From Ligula intestinalis (Eukaryota; Platyhelminthes; Cestoda; Diphyllobothriidea; Diphyllobothriidae): 64,000 bases of DNA. The translations under genes were made by a program, and so were the position numbers. The stretch is taken from the NCBI GenBank assembly GCA_036362985.1, contig JAYGXS010000004.1, positions 16,488,614-16,552,613 on the forward strand. Reading direction: 5' to 3'. Below, one piece after another: positions 1-11,599 of this stretch (within the stretch, counting starts at the first letter, position 1; each line of letters begins with the position of its first letter). Below the pieces are notes generated by a model. That model was not told where the DNA came from, did not search any database, and saw nothing but the letters and a program-made list of their open reading frames with translations.

Positions 1-800
1 ACATCATGCTTCAAAAATCAAGCGAACTATTTACTTAAGAGATAAGGATTACTTCCACGGGGCACCGCCCGTACTAATCCGAATTTGGGCCTGTTTTATG
101 TCATAACAATAATTGAAGTCTAGTTTTAGGATATAGTACAAAGTGCCCGTAGATTGGGTGTTAACGTTGTGCTAATGGATCCCTAATCTGCTGGCAGTCA
201 ACTTAAGTGTGCGCTGCACAAAGGCTCACATTTACGGGGTTGGTTGTACGGCATAAGAACACTATCCGAGTATAAGAATTTAAGCAACTTGAGATGACTG
301 CAGGGTAGAATTAGGAAGGGCGAGACAGCCATAGCTGGCCACTAATTAGCAGGCAAATGAGCGGTATTGTCAAGGGCGATTCGTCCCGTGCGGTATTTTA
401 CCATTCCCTAACAATTATACTACCAGTACGGTTTCGTCTGTCGACACCCTGATCCGCATTACAGCTTCATATTAGGTTAGCCCAGAACCCTAACGTTGGG
501 TTAATCGCTCCAAATACTCAGTCGGCTGTTCAAGTGACACCAGGGCTCGTCGGCCTTTTGGCCATAGATTTGCTCTTTGATGACCTGTCGACCTAAAAGG
601 TGAAATGCTTACATTTTGAAGAAGTTACCTGAGCCGGGCTGTAAGATTAACAAAAGCAATTAAGGTTTCTTGAAACCTGAAAATACTTTTTCATACGTGT
701 TTTCTATACAGTCTTTTTGAATTCATATGGACGTCGAGACCAAATAAGAAAAGGTCAAACTACTTAAGCAGTCCTTTTTGCAGAGTTTTGTTTTGCCAGG
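1..800. other. Unassigned non-coding DNA
   Basis: No convincing open frame, RNA gene or recognisable mobile element is seen here. Base composition is ordinary and slightly AT-rich, as in the rest of the window. Confidence 0.5.
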
Positions 801-804
801 CGTT

Positions 805-965
805 CGGAAAGAATGTCGTTCAAAAGCTGCTATCCTGGCGTGACTGAGGTATCGTGGAATTATACTGCACTGTTACCAATAGTAAAACATCTAAATAATC
901 TTTTGAAATCGAAAGCAAATTTCGGTTAACATTTCACAAGATAGCGCATCTACGGTTATGTTATC
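805..965 (+). repeat. Interspersed repeat 'R', copy 1
   Basis: This stretch shares a string of motifs with three other places in the window (9,630-9,760, 16,395-16,560 and 40,805-40,890). In order these are a GCGTGACTGA-like core, a block like ATTAGGCTGCAC, and in two copies GGTTAACATTTCACAAG followed by TAG. All four copies point the same way. No coding potential is seen and the class is unknown. Confidence 0.5.
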
Positions 966-1444
966 AAATCGGAATGACGTCTATATGTCCCAAGTTTAAG
1001 CCGGCTAATACCAGTCGTGGGCTTAAATGACAGGGACGTTTTAATGCGGATGCTAAATGATACACCAGATGGCGGTTACCAAACTGGGCTAATAAACCAG
1101 AAGAACCATTACTTTATCGCTAGTCTTTGTCGGTACAATAACTCAGCGGACAGTTCCAAAATTAAAAATGTGCGCTGTTTTATGAGTAACTTTAGTTTAT
1201 TGTGTTAAGTAAACAAGCACGTGAACTGGTAGAATGTCTTCTGTCCACAGCATATAAATTGTCCCGGAACCACGTTATCACTGCTTTTAAGGTTATTAAA
1301 TATGTGCGCTAATCCAGAACGCCCTTTAACTCACAGTCAACTCACAACCACGTTGGCTCACCCCTTACACTTGGAGAATTATGTCCACAGCTTTGCTGTT
1401 GTAACGCTGGAATATGACTTGTGTCACCGTCTGGTTACGTCCGT

Positions 1445-1530
1445 TGTAATCCCCAGGGAAGAGCACAATAAGAAGGGCGAACTTTTGAATCTATCCGGAG
1501 GAGGGTTTATTGTGTACAAAACCCGGAGTT
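1445..1530 (+). repeat. Dispersed direct repeat, copy 1
   Basis: The segment with AATCCCCAGGGAAGAGCACA followed by GGAGGGTTTATTGTGTACA recurs about 1 kb downstream at 2,508-2,592 in the same orientation with about 80% identity. The overlapping open frames here (1,302-1,757) show no family resemblance and are probably chance. A short GT run follows at 1,757-1,775. Confidence 0.5.
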
Positions 1531-2002
1531 GCTGTCTCAGGTGGCAGTTGCCGCTGTTTGATCTCCAGCGTGCTGAATGTCCCCGCTTCGAGGCTAACCC
1601 AGGCAGTGAAAAGCGGACTGGCAGTGTCCTCGCAGTCCGTTTTGCAATCGCTGTCTCAGAGAGGACAGTGGCTTATATGGGGACTGTCATGCGCGTTCGC
1701 TTATGGCATCATTGGGCGCTTGGGATAAGGTCACGCGACCAGTTGGCAGGCGTGTAGGTTTGTGTGTGTGTGTGTGCGCGCAATCCCCGCGGAGAAATAT
1801 GACCTTAAAGGCGGCCCTCATGTTGACAAAGGAATCGTTGTTGCAGTCGGCAGCAAGCACGATGCCTCAGGAGAGCGCGCAAGGTTGTTAGATTTAGTCA
1901 GGCTACACTCCTAACACTTCCCTCATTTGAGTTGGCTAGCGTGTTCCTTTGATTGGAATACTCGTGAGCCGGAGAAATCCTCTAGTACTATTGATAGCCA
2001 TC

Positions 2003-2160
2003 TTTCACGATGTGATCATCGGAGGCCTGAAGTAACGGTAAAAACTGAGAGATTTTCATAGCCTTTTTGCTCGATGTGATCATCAGAGGCATGTTCTAAC
2101 GGTAACAAACTGAGAAAAATTCATGACCTTTTTGCGCGATGTTATCATAGAAGGCCTGCT
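2003..2160 (+). repeat. Short tandem array, about 65-bp unit, three copies
   Basis: The landmark CGATGTGATCATC appears at 2,008 and 2,072, and a variant (CGATGTTATCAT) at 2,137, giving a period of 64-65 bases. Between them the pieces GGCCTGAAGTAACGGTAA, AAACTGAGA and TTCATAGCCTTTTTG recur with substitutions. It is a diverged minisatellite-like array. Related words (GATAGTCAG) continue to about 2,250. Confidence 0.7.
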
Positions 2161-2507
2161 GTTGCTGCATGATAGTCAGCACTTGTTCCGCGATGGAATG
2201 TGCGTCACCCATGCTTGTAATGTGCTGCACGATAGTCAGTATTTTTTCGGTGATGATAGGCACAGTGAGTTGTCCGCCGCTACGTTGTAGGGGGACAACT
2301 GGCAGTGTCGCCAAAGATATAAAGACTCCAACGCCGTGTGATGGCTGGTGGAACCACGACACTTTCGTAGAACAGCAATTGTTCCGCGGAACTACCCATG
2401 GTGCAATGTGCGTCACTCATATGTGTCGATTCTGAGAAACACTCTCACCTGCGTCGTCAGTGTTATAACGATGGCACTTTGTGATGTCACCATCTATTTT
2501 CGCCCGT

Positions 2508-2592
2508 TGGAATCCCCAAGGAAGAACACAATAAGAAAGCCTGGTTCTGTGTAGGAAGCAAGGTGGGAGGGATAGTTTATTTTGTACAGAAG
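2508..2592 (+). repeat. Dispersed direct repeat, copy 2
   Basis: This is the second copy of the segment at 1,445-1,530. It has AATCCCCAAGGAAGAACACA and then GGGATAGTTTATTTTGTACA. Confidence 0.5.
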
Positions 2593-2870
2593 TAGTGGAG
2601 AATAGGTTTGTAGCGAGCTTGCACTCTAACAGGTGCATGTCCCGATGTCTGGCTTTCCGGTCGTGGCCTCAATCTGTCCGAAACTCAAGGTCGTTGTGGT
2701 CGACAAAATTCCTGGTGCGGGACACAGGCCACCCACGTTAGCCAACAACGGTGTCGAGCCATACGCTATCCACCCACACACTGTACACCTGCACGGTGTC
2801 CAACCAATCACAGGCTGACCTAGCCAATGGATGCGCTCTCTCTGTCTTCTGGCCTGATTCCTGCTAAGAC

Positions 2871-3056
2871 CTCACCTGGGACCCGGTCAACCTACTGAGC
2901 AAACGTGTCTCTCCCAAGTCAATTTACTCTCATCTACTCTCCTTTCCTTTGTGTACACAATACATTCTTCGTACTAATCTGGCCTTTCATGCTTATACAT
3001 GTTGGCATACGTTCTCTCGTCTATTATCTGGCTGGACCACATCCTATCCCACATTG
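2871..3056 (+). repeat. Tandem repeat of about 300 bp, unit 1
   Basis: It begins near CTCACCTGGGACCCGGTCAA and runs through GTGTACACAATACATTCTTC to ACCACATCCTATCCCACA. Unit 2 at 3,168-3,372 follows the same order with about 90% identity. The spacer between units holds smaller imperfect repeats of a CGACGTTCACT / CGACGTCCACT word. Confidence 0.8.
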
Positions 3057-3167
3057 TTGACCCCGACGTTCAATTAACTCCACATTCTAAATTTTCTCTG
3101 CCGACGTTCACTCCACTTAACTCTACACTGTCGATTCCGACGTCCACTTTACACTGTCGACTCCGAC

Positions 3168-3372
3168 CTCACTTGGGACCCGGTCAACCTACTGAGCGGA
3201 CGTGTCTCTCCCAAGTCAATCTACTCTCATCTACTCTCCTTTCCATTGTGTACACAATACATTCTTCGTACTCATCTGGCCTTTCACGCCTTATACTATT
3301 CCACTAGCTTATACAGGTTGGGATATGTTAGATCGCCTATGATCCGGCCAGACCACATCGTATCCCACAGGT
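3168..3372 (+). repeat. Tandem repeat of about 300 bp, unit 2
   Basis: This is the second unit of the array that begins at 2,871. Start-to-start distance is about 297 bases. The 3' part is more diverged and carries about 20 extra bases before ACCACATCGTATCCCACA. Confidence 0.8.
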
Positions 3373-3375
3373 TGA

Positions 3376-4265
3376 AGAAAGTTGGCAGTCAGACAAGCGC
3401 GTGACCGAAGCCGTGAGGGTGGCTTCCGAAGTGTGAGTGGGTGGATGTCGTGTCAGCGTCGCCCGTGAGGTCGTGTGTGAGCTAAATTGTTATCATTTTT
3501 TTTGGGGGGGGGGGGAGGCGGGTCAATGGACGTTCTTAGTTTGAAAACAGAGGATAGCACCATCCTGATGTGGAGCATTAAAGTCATATAGAACTGTTTG
3601 ACATCAAAATTGGATCGCTCATATCCCACTTGGAAAGAGCCGACTTTTTTAATCCATAACTTACATGTGTGGCTAATCGTAGTATAAAACAAGGAGTCTG
3701 GTTGATGGAAGGTTCTAGAGCAAACAATGCTTTCCCTCATATTTGGGTGTGAATGGCTCCAAGTTTTCTAGTAGTGTCCAAACAGAGGCCTGAAAGTTGC
3801 TTATGCATGCCGGCGCCACAAACCCACACCGGTATTGCCTTCCATTCGTCGGTACTTCGCCAAAAACCTCCCATTACGCTGATCACCCGTCCCTAACTGC
3901 ACTTGAGCCAACGTCGCTACCAGAATGCCGCACACTCATCCAATAGTGACATCCACTCGACTCTCTCCCACCTAACTATATGTGCGGGAGTTCACTGTTG
4001 TGGTGTATTATACTAGATGGGCTCTGTTGACGGATTCAGCTGACAGTAATAGTCCGCATGACTGCATTCGAGTGTTATTGTTTTCTTAAAATTCTCTCTG
4101 TCGGTTTTCGTACTTACCGGCCTACTATGGAAGTCGCGTACACCTCTGCAGAGGAGGCAAAACTGTTTCTGTGTCGTTTGCAATGAAACTTTTTAAATCC
4201 ATCCTCCGAAACGAAAGGAGGCTGTTGTTGTGGTGCAAATTATGAGTATACGTTAATCCCAGCTA
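3376..4265. other. Unassigned non-coding DNA with a poly-G run
   Basis: No gene or classified element is seen. A run of G near 3,504-3,514 follows a T run. The minus-strand open frame across 3,453-3,740 has no family resemblance and is read as chance. Confidence 0.4.
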
Positions 4266-4269
4266 CCAC

Positions 4270-5000
4270 ATCCCTAATAAGTAAGTGTCTGTCCATCAGT
4301 TTCGATGATCTCAACCAAGTGCACCAACAGGTTGGTACAGGAGGTGACGGCCTCAGGGCTTAGTTTAAAGTGATAGAGGACGTAGTAAGAGGCTCCGTAC
4401 TCTTCACATTCTCCCGGAGTTTCGAAGACTAAACAGGGTTCGGCGTAGGCTGCTGTATCAAATGCAAGCCAATACAACCGCCTAACTTAGTCTTAAGTGG
4501 CAGTAGACTTTGCGCGGGTGCTACTGTGCTATCTATCCTCACTCACCTATAGTAGGTGTCTGGCCAGACTTAGGTAACCCAGGACTGGTACTGCTTTCTT
4601 CTTATGCTACATACTAGGGTGTAGCTTAGTGATAGTACTTTTTGGTACTGGTACTGACTGTTGTGCAAGTCAGAAGTGACGCTGATTCAGGTAAGCACTT
4701 GGCTCATGTCTAGTAGTACTGGTGCTGGCACTGATGCCACCATTTATTAGAGGTGAAGCTGATTTAGCCAACGCTGGTGCTCATATCCCCTTGATCTCAA
4801 CAGGGAGTGTGAATCTGGGTTTAACTATTTCGGGTAAGTGCATGCTTGGGGTCATCAGCAAGGCTGTGTTTGTCATAGTTTCCGCACTTTCATCTCTATC
4901 CATGGAACTGTACGCACTAAGAAGACGCCGATATAGTTACATTTCTATGCTATAAGTGCGAATTCAAGTAAGGCCAGTACTTAGTATGCTATTAGTACTG
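4270..5000 (-). repeat. Unclassified repeat 'X', minus-strand copy
   Basis: Its reverse complement matches 44,760-45,400 block by block. Shared blocks include CACCAACAGGTTGGTACAG with GGTGACGGCCTC, then TAACTTAGTCTTAAGTG, the GTACTACTGT-like block beside CTCACTCACC, AAGTGACGCTG and AATCTGGGTTTA. Identity is roughly 60-70%, so the copies are old. Shorter relatives occur at 32,355-32,415 and 50,850-50,960. It has no persistent open frame and no recognised class. Confidence 0.65.
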
Positions 5001-5645
5001 CCTGTGTATGCTTTTTAAGGAGTCGCACCCAGTATTCACTCCCACTCTGTGGGATGTAATAGTGACTAGCATTTGGACAGTAATAAAGCGTTTGTGGAGT
5101 AGTGATTAAAGTCAACTCTGGGCTCATATCTCCACATGTCAGTAACAAGTGTAGCAGAACTTGTGCTAGCTCTGGCGCTACCATTTGTCGGAGGTCAGAC
5201 CATCTTCATTCTAACTAGGTGGGCTATAAGTACCGGTAATTAGGGACAACAGGGTTGCTGAGACTGCAATAGCCTAAAAGGCTTGGGCTAAGCTTTGAGG
5301 ACTCGACTGCACTATCAAACCAAGCAAGTCTAAACTGAGAGACTCGACTGCATGAATTAAGGGGTACATTTGTGTATAAACTGGGTAATGAAGTTACAGC
5401 CAATTAGAGTTTAAGGTAAGGTAGGTTGGAATTATGTGTAGCTAATAAAGCAATTTTACTGCTGCTGTTCGGAGAACTAGGCTATAATCAAAGAATTAAA
5501 AAATAAATGAGCTTATATGCGTCCCAAGCTTTCCTTCGGGCTGATTTGTAAGACATCCGGCGAGAATGCACGTCCGCGAGGCATTCCCTACCATCCCTAA
5601 TAACAGTCAATAGAACGGGGAGATACCATAATCACAACTTGTCGT
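5001..5645. other. Unassigned non-coding DNA
   Basis: Nothing recognisable is seen between the X repeat and the solo LTR. Confidence 0.4.
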
Positions 5646-5650
5646 GATAT

Positions 5651-6088
5651 TGTAACGGCCGAGTCGAATGCGTCCAATCGGTGGGGACCAGAGGTTATCG
5701 GTACTCAGCCTTGGTTCGACGAATAGCGTCTCGTCGAATACACTACCGAGAGGTCCATCGATCTCATCCAACGCTGATGCGAGCGAGTTAGAGGTAGAAC
5801 TCATAACGTAATAAAAAGGGGAGACGAGGATATATAAAGGTATATTGTACTGGTACAAGGAAGGGTATCGGTAATGGGAACGGTAACGGGAATGGTAAAG
5901 GAGATACGGTAAACGGTAAGCGAGAGGGTCGGAAGGGATCTAGGTTCGGACTTATCGGAACTTCAGGTCGTCACGTGTGTGTTCTCCTGGTCCAATCAGA
6001 TCACCGTTCTAGGGAAAAAGGGACCGGTCACAGTAAAACGATGATTAAAACAAGAAAACAGGGTTCGGTTCAGGTTTGATCCGTTACA
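5651..6088 (+). mobile_element. Solo LTR (probably Ty3/gypsy-type)
   Basis: The 438-bp segment begins TGTAACGG and ends CCGTTACA, a perfect 8-bp terminal inverted repeat with the canonical TG..CA ends of long terminal repeats. ATAT lies immediately on both sides (5,647-5,650 and 6,089-6,092), as expected of a 4-bp target-site duplication. Inside, a TATATAAA TATA-box-like sequence stands near 5,830 and an AATAAAA word near 5,808. From about 5,865 there is a short run of GGTAAC/GGTAAT-type repeats. No primer-binding site, gag or pol flanks it, so it is a solo LTR left by recombination. Assignment to gypsy rather than BEL is inference from size and ends. Orientation is taken from the TATA word. 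Confidence 0.8.
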
Positions 6089-6094
6089 ATATGG

Positions 6095-7835
6095 CACTGC
6101 ACGTACACATTGGCTAATCGATTTTAAACATCTGCGCCTTTATTGGCCAGTGGATTAGTTGTGCTGCTTGCGCGGGCGTGCGAAGCGCGCCATCGCACTT
6201 TTCTCCGCCGTGGCGTGCGCACACGTGACCACACTGCTGACCCTCTTGTATTTGAAGGTCATTGTCACTTCCAAACACTCTAAAGTGGAGGACGAAGATA
6301 TTATGAGACCGTCAGGCGACCGTACGTGGACGGATGCGCCGGAGGATACCCATGATATATCTGTGTGCTCAAGTGACGGCGAGGTTGATGGTTCGGTATC
6401 ATCTGACGAAGACAAAAGAATTGCAGGCCGTTCACCACCCTCGCAGGCCTCTGTTCGGGAGAGGGGAAGGAATGAGCCGTGCAGTTAAATGTGACCCATA
6501 CCCATTTAAGCAGTATTCTAGAAATATTAAAGTCGTGCGCCCCATACATGCTGACCGACCTCCGTACACTGCTAGGAACGTCACACAGTTATAGAGTAGA
6601 AGGTTTGGGTAGTGTAGAGTAGGTTCTCATAGGGCAGGGGACTCAAATTAAATGAGAAGCGTTGGATTCAGACAGGTGTTGATTAGGTTATAATTAATCT
6701 GACAATGGATAGATTGTTAGTGTTTCTGAGGACTAAAGTTGATCTCTGACCTATTTTAAAAATGCTCCTCCATACCGTCATCTCGGACGTGTCCCCAATA
6801 ACAATTTGCTGTAAGGCAATTTAACGGTAAGGCATGCGCATGTGAGCACAAATTACGGATGCGAAGGGTTAGAAGGTCTAGGGGTATATCATTCAAACGT
6901 CTTGAACATGGAAGTCAGCCGTAGGAAGAGAAAGGACAAACACTTCAATGCGACAGCAGGCGGTGAACAAAGAGGAGGAATATCAACCTTGACAGATCTC
7001 AATCTAGGTCACATATCTAATTTGCCATTAGAACCCTTACACCTAGTTTTCTAAGGTATAGTGGAGAAGGCTACGGTGGCAGAGATCGAAGACAAGTGGC
7101 CCAGTAAAATATCGTGTACTGTTATCCTCTGCCGTGGATGGAGTTATTTGTCGTCTTCTCTCACTGTGCGCATATCTCCCGGCTGAATTTTCACAACGCG
7201 AAAGCAATTTAAAGGATTTATGTCATCGAAAGGGCGTGTAATTTAGACAATTTCTTCTCTGTTCAGAAATAGTTTTTCTAAGGGATCCATTATCGGGAAT
7301 CAATTGAACGTAGTTGCGGTCAATATTTACCGCTGTACCGTACCTCTCGTGCCCGCAGCTACATTTGCGCAACATGGGTTACGCGAACTAAGTGCTACGG
7401 TCGTTCATCCGCGTGGGCCCGAACAGATGGTGTTCAGTGCGCACAGCATAACGCACAGTGTGACCGACTTCCAGCGTCACTGGCTTCTAGAAGCCCCTTC
7501 TTTATTCCTGTTCGAAAGTTACTAAAGAGAACTGGAGAAAATGTTGAGAAATTCCTCTGCAGCAGTTTGCCAGATGATTGAGTGAATTAGATGCGTGTAT
7601 ATTGGTGGGGAAGTGACCGAAGAACCATAGATTTATTCCTGAGCATAATTTCGGTTCAACAACTCGCGGAATATTGCACGAGTCGCGGCATGTCGCGGCA
7701 AGCACGACCTTCAGGCCCAGTCGGGAATTAAAGTAGGTAAGTGCATTCTGTGCAACACTCGAGAAAGGCCTTGCATTGCGACAGACACGTGTCATAGGAA
7801 TGTAGTGGCGTCGTAGGGCTGGCGACAAACCGTCA
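6095..7835. other. Unassigned non-coding DNA
   Basis: Overlapping open frames on both strands at 6,155-6,594 sit in a GC-richer patch but show no domain. A + frame at 6,842-7,054 is also unsupported. No repeat partner was recognised for this stretch. Confidence 0.4.
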
Positions 7836-7839
7836 CGTG

Positions 7840-8120
7840 ATTGCACTGCTTTGTCTTCTTCCGGGACATTCAATCACGGGTGCTGTGGACTGCTATTGGC
7901 CAAGCACTTGATAAAGTGGCCAACGACTCACTCTCCCATGATATTCATGCACACACCACGCTAGCAGACAGACATACAAGCGAACAGATCACGGGCATGC
8001 CGCCAGTCGGGGCTTCAGACCGCCAGTGAGCAGACCCATGGCTTAGACCCCTATAGCCTTCGTTCGCATGCAACGCTCAACCTTCCACCTCTTGCGACTG
8101 GTAGCAGCTGCGCACCAGCG
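7840..8120 (+). repeat. Interspersed repeat 'G', copy 1
   Basis: It contains CAATCACGGGTGCTGTGGAC near 7,872, matched at 11,068-11,087 by CAATCACGGGTGCCGCAAAC. It also contains CAACGCTCAACCTTCCACCT with GCAGCTGCGCACCAGCGCCTG near 8,068-8,130, matched on the minus strand at 16,920-17,000. The family is diverged and of unknown class. Confidence 0.5.
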
Positions 8121-8124
8121 CCTG

Positions 8125-9625
8125 TGTACCCCAATTCGGTCGGACCAATACCATTTAAGGTTGACTGACTGAGGACCTCATTGTGATGACTGCCACGTTC
8201 ACAGACTACGGATATCTACCCCTCACAGGCGGTTCTGCACTCGGCCGACCGGCAAATTCCTCCAGCTTTCTTTCCACTAGCACTGTAAAAAATATAATAT
8301 TGCTCTTCTATGGCATCTCACTTCTCCTCTTCCCCTACAAAACCTAGCCTGAAGATCAGAGCGGCAAGGTTTTACCTTTTAATTAAAGCCACGGAGATAG
8401 GAATACAACAAGTGAATTTCGAAAGGCACTAATAAGAACAGAAAGGGGAAGTTAGACGGAATTGGATAAACGAAGTAGATAGAGAGAATTTCATGGCGAT
8501 TATGCTTGAGTAATCTGCGGTAGGCGGGCTATCTTATGAAATTTTAACCAAAATTCTGAAGTATGTTTTCGAGTAAAGAGCAATACTTAGGTTAAGTGGT
8601 AATATTGAATATCGTACATTCTAATATCAAGATATCTTAGTCACGTCAAATACCTGCTTATAAATTACCCCTTTTCTAGCCGACTGTAAAACTACGCCTG
8701 TTGAAGAGGACAATATAGGTGGTTTGTATGTTTAACAGTGCTCTTAGAGGCCCTTCTGAATTCAGATATTTATAGAGAACGTGCATGATAATATTCTTTC
8801 TTGTACGCATAAAGTAGCAAGCCACGCCTTCTTCAACGTGCATACTCAACGAAAGGATATGTCGTTAAAAGTAGTGTGGACAAGAAGATGGTTTCCCAAA
8901 TCACAAGTCAGGCAAGACTGGGTTGGAAGCAAGAGCGGCACTGCGCTAAAGGAGCTTTACTATAGCCGCTGCCAAGTGATTGCAAGCGCTATGTACAAAA
9001 GCCAGTCGAGTCCACGAAAAAGTGTAGGTTTGTGCCTATGCGCGCAGGATCAGATGCACGCCTGTCCGGAGGTTTTTTATGCCAGCCAATCAGGAATAGG
9101 TCACAGTTGTTGGCGTCAAGCCCGCGGGGCATCGACTCAACCGCGAGACAGGCAAGAGGAGAATACGAGCGGCTCCCACAGTGAGCATGTGACGGACAGC
9201 GACGCGTGCTGATAGTTGGCGCAACATCTAACTTGACGAGCGGAAGCACGATGAAAAAGCGCAGCTATTACTAGGTGTAATCTCTCACAGATATACCTGG
9301 TTGTCAACACGTTTTTCTATTGCTGGCAAAGTTTGAACTATGTCATCCCTTTAAGTTGCAATTATAGAAATCTTTAGTTGCTCCCTTTCCGCAAGTACGG
9401 GATACAAATTACACGCAATTTGCTTTTCTGAATGAGCAGTAGGATCATTCTTCTACCATGGCAGACCTAATTTGCCCCCCAATGAGTTCCAGCAGAATAT
9501 GATTTGGGCGCATTCCTCAAAAGATAAATTCGAATTAATAACGGCATGTACCAATCGTGTACGAATACACACTACTGAAGAAGTCAGTTTTCTCTCGTAC
9601 GCATTTCTTGCAGATCGCCACGAAG
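8125..9625. other. Mostly unassigned DNA
   Basis: A block at 8,500-8,600 (GGGCTATCTTATGAAATTTTAACC) recurs at 60,175-60,250, so it is an old dispersed repeat. The + frame of 143 codons at 8,781-9,212 has no recognisable domain. Its core CCAAATCACAAGTCAGGCAA recurs inverted near 10,540-10,562, which points to repeat origin. Confidence 0.4.
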
Positions 9626-9629
9626 AAAC

Positions 9630-9760
9630 TCATTCTGAAGCCGGCGTTCTGACGTGACTGACATATTCTGGGATTAGGCTGCACAATATTCAATATTAAT
9701 TCGACCTAAGCACTCCTTTTTAATCGAAAACGCACGTCTGAATGGTTTTGATAATTTCAC
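9630..9760 (+). repeat. Interspersed repeat 'R', copy 2
   Basis: It shows TTCTGACGTGACTGACATAT then GGATTAGGCTGCACAATATT, matching the other three R copies. Confidence 0.55.
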
Positions 9761-9949
9761 GACATTAGCCAGTTCTTATAGGTGTTGCACCGTGACGAAC
9801 ACTAGCCTGCTGTGCCACAACTACCGAGTTCCTCCTAACTGCCCCAACTATCGGGGGAATATGAAACGATGAGAGACAAGGTCGCCTGCGCCATTTTTGG
9901 CAGACGAGATAAAGCGGCCCGAAGATATCCTGGCCGCACCGATGGACAC

Positions 9950-10060
9950 CGATCTCTGAACTGAGAAGATGGCGACTCGATCGCCGGAACAATACTTTTA
10001 TTCGCATGACGTTTCACTATCCGTTGCGGATTCATCATCAGAGACATAGGCAGAGAGCAG
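9950..10060 (-). repeat. Repeat 'A' with hammerhead-like core, copy 1
   Basis: On the minus strand the order is CTGATGA (10,035-10,041), a 5-bp stem ATCCG/CGGAT with a 3-base loop (10,019-10,031), GAAAC (10,011-10,015) and GTCATGCGAATAAA. The same order recurs at 27.66, 38.80, 46.51, 48.65 and 59.00 kb, mostly followed by a TCTTGTTCCAGCGATCGCAT-like tail. CTGANGA-stem-GAAA is the core of the hammerhead ribozyme. Stem III is not evident, so activity is uncertain. Confidence 0.65.
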
Positions 10061-10069
10061 TAGCAGACG

Positions 10070-10980
10070 GCTAAACTTTTAGCTCGGGGTGCTGTGCAGA
10101 ATTAAATCCCTCCTGACCTTTAGGTGTTTACCTCCTAGGCGAGAGTGGATTGTGGTCTTTGAAGTAAACCTGTCGCCTTAGACATAACAAGGCTGTGAGA
10201 GCCAAAACTCCGTACTGGTGCGTTGGCTCATCCTCTCTTTGCTAGCCAAGTTTTAGCGTACTCGCACCTGATAAACTCCCCGCACCTTCTTCGTCCATCG
10301 CTGTGAGAGACCTGCGATAACCTGCCTGTCCTAGGCTTCCCCCAGTGACCCGCTTCCTGAGGCGCACGTTACTTAGAACCAATCGATGCGCGCCGTACAA
10401 CCTAATTGGCTAAGGACATACTCCGCGCTCAGGGCTTTGCGGCAGCGGACACAACTTCACGGACACACCCGGCGTGCAGGTACAGCTGGCTCGCAGGACC
10501 ATTCATTTTCCGTAAGCGAATCTCTGTCCGACAACACGGTCTTGCCTGACTTGTGATTTGGAGATCCTTCTTTTTTTTCGATAGAACAACTAGCTCTCGA
10601 TACGGCGTCCGAAACTGTCTCACCATTATCATTGTGAAGAATCTAACGTATTTTCTTATGTGTTTGGAGCGTCCGATCTGTGCTTAAATAGACCCATTCT
10701 TCTCTGTTCTACAGTAGACGATATTTGCGTATTTTAAAGAAGCTTTAAGCGAAGCCTGGGATACACGCCTACGTTACATCTACAATACATGTAGGTTACT
10801 GCTAAATTCGACATTACAGAGGTTCATGTGAGACCGTTACAGGTTTGAGGACGTGGTGCTTCACAGCATAGCCAGAAGTAGTCCACTGTCTACATGCCGC
10901 AACTTTTTGCGTTAAAATATCCGCAGACAGAAGAAAAATTGACATTGCTAAGTCTAGCGCACCCACATAAGCGGCTGTAG
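10070..10980. other. Unassigned non-coding DNA
   Basis: No gene is seen. A short inverted match to 8,895-8,915 lies near 10,540-10,562. Confidence 0.4.
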
Positions 10981-10984
10981 TGAC

Positions 10985-11175
10985 CACGTAGCACCTTTCA
11001 CCTCCCACGCCGCGCCACGCATGCGGTCACGTGATTTCAGGTCACTACCTGTCTCTGGAACAGCCAATCACGGGTGCCGCAAACTGCGCCAACGCTCAAC
11101 CTCCCACGGTAATTAGCAAGTGCGCACACACCTGCTTCCCACACTCTGATCTGGTCAATCATCTACCTGCGCTTG
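10985..11175 (+). repeat. Interspersed repeat 'G', copy 2
   Basis: GGTCACGTGATTTCAGGTCA and CAATCACGGGTGCCGCAAAC match the copy at 7,840-7,905, where GTCACGTGATTGCACTG and CAATCACGGGTGCTGTGGAC stand in the same order. Confidence 0.5.
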
Positions 11176-11599
11176 ACTCGCACATTAACTTACTGCTACG
11201 TGTGCCAGACTCATACGTTTCGGATGCATCCCCTCCCCCTTGCGTGTATTTGTGCACTCTTCCGATAGTTTAATTCCTCCTACCTATCCTTTAATACTTC
11301 TCTACAGAAAACACTATTTCTCCCATCTAGCGTCTTAATTCTTCTGCTCCCACAAGGAACCGTGCCTGACAATCGCAGAATAGGTACCACTAAGCCAGCC
11401 AGAAGCCTCAGAATTCTGTAATACTGTACCGGTGTTAAAAGAAGTTATACAGATAGGGTACAGAGGCAGATAGTGAGAGGGGGCGCAGAGGGCGAGAATA
11501 AAAGAAAAATAGCAAATAAAAACAGGAAACAGTAGATAAAATTACTATTATAAAGCAACGGAAAAGCGCGCGATAATTGTAAAACAAACTAAAGTAGCG

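Noticed and set aside
2003..2160. CRISPR-like array
   Set aside because: The repeats diverge, there are no unique spacers of constant length, and the genome is eukaryotic.
1017..2818. Several open frames of 60-150 codons on both strands
   Set aside because: No domain, no splice context, and they overlap each other on opposite strands within repeated DNA.
6155..6594. Overlapping open frames on both strands in a GC-richer patch
   Set aside because: Frames on opposite strands are open for about the same length, composition explains this, and no family motif is visible.
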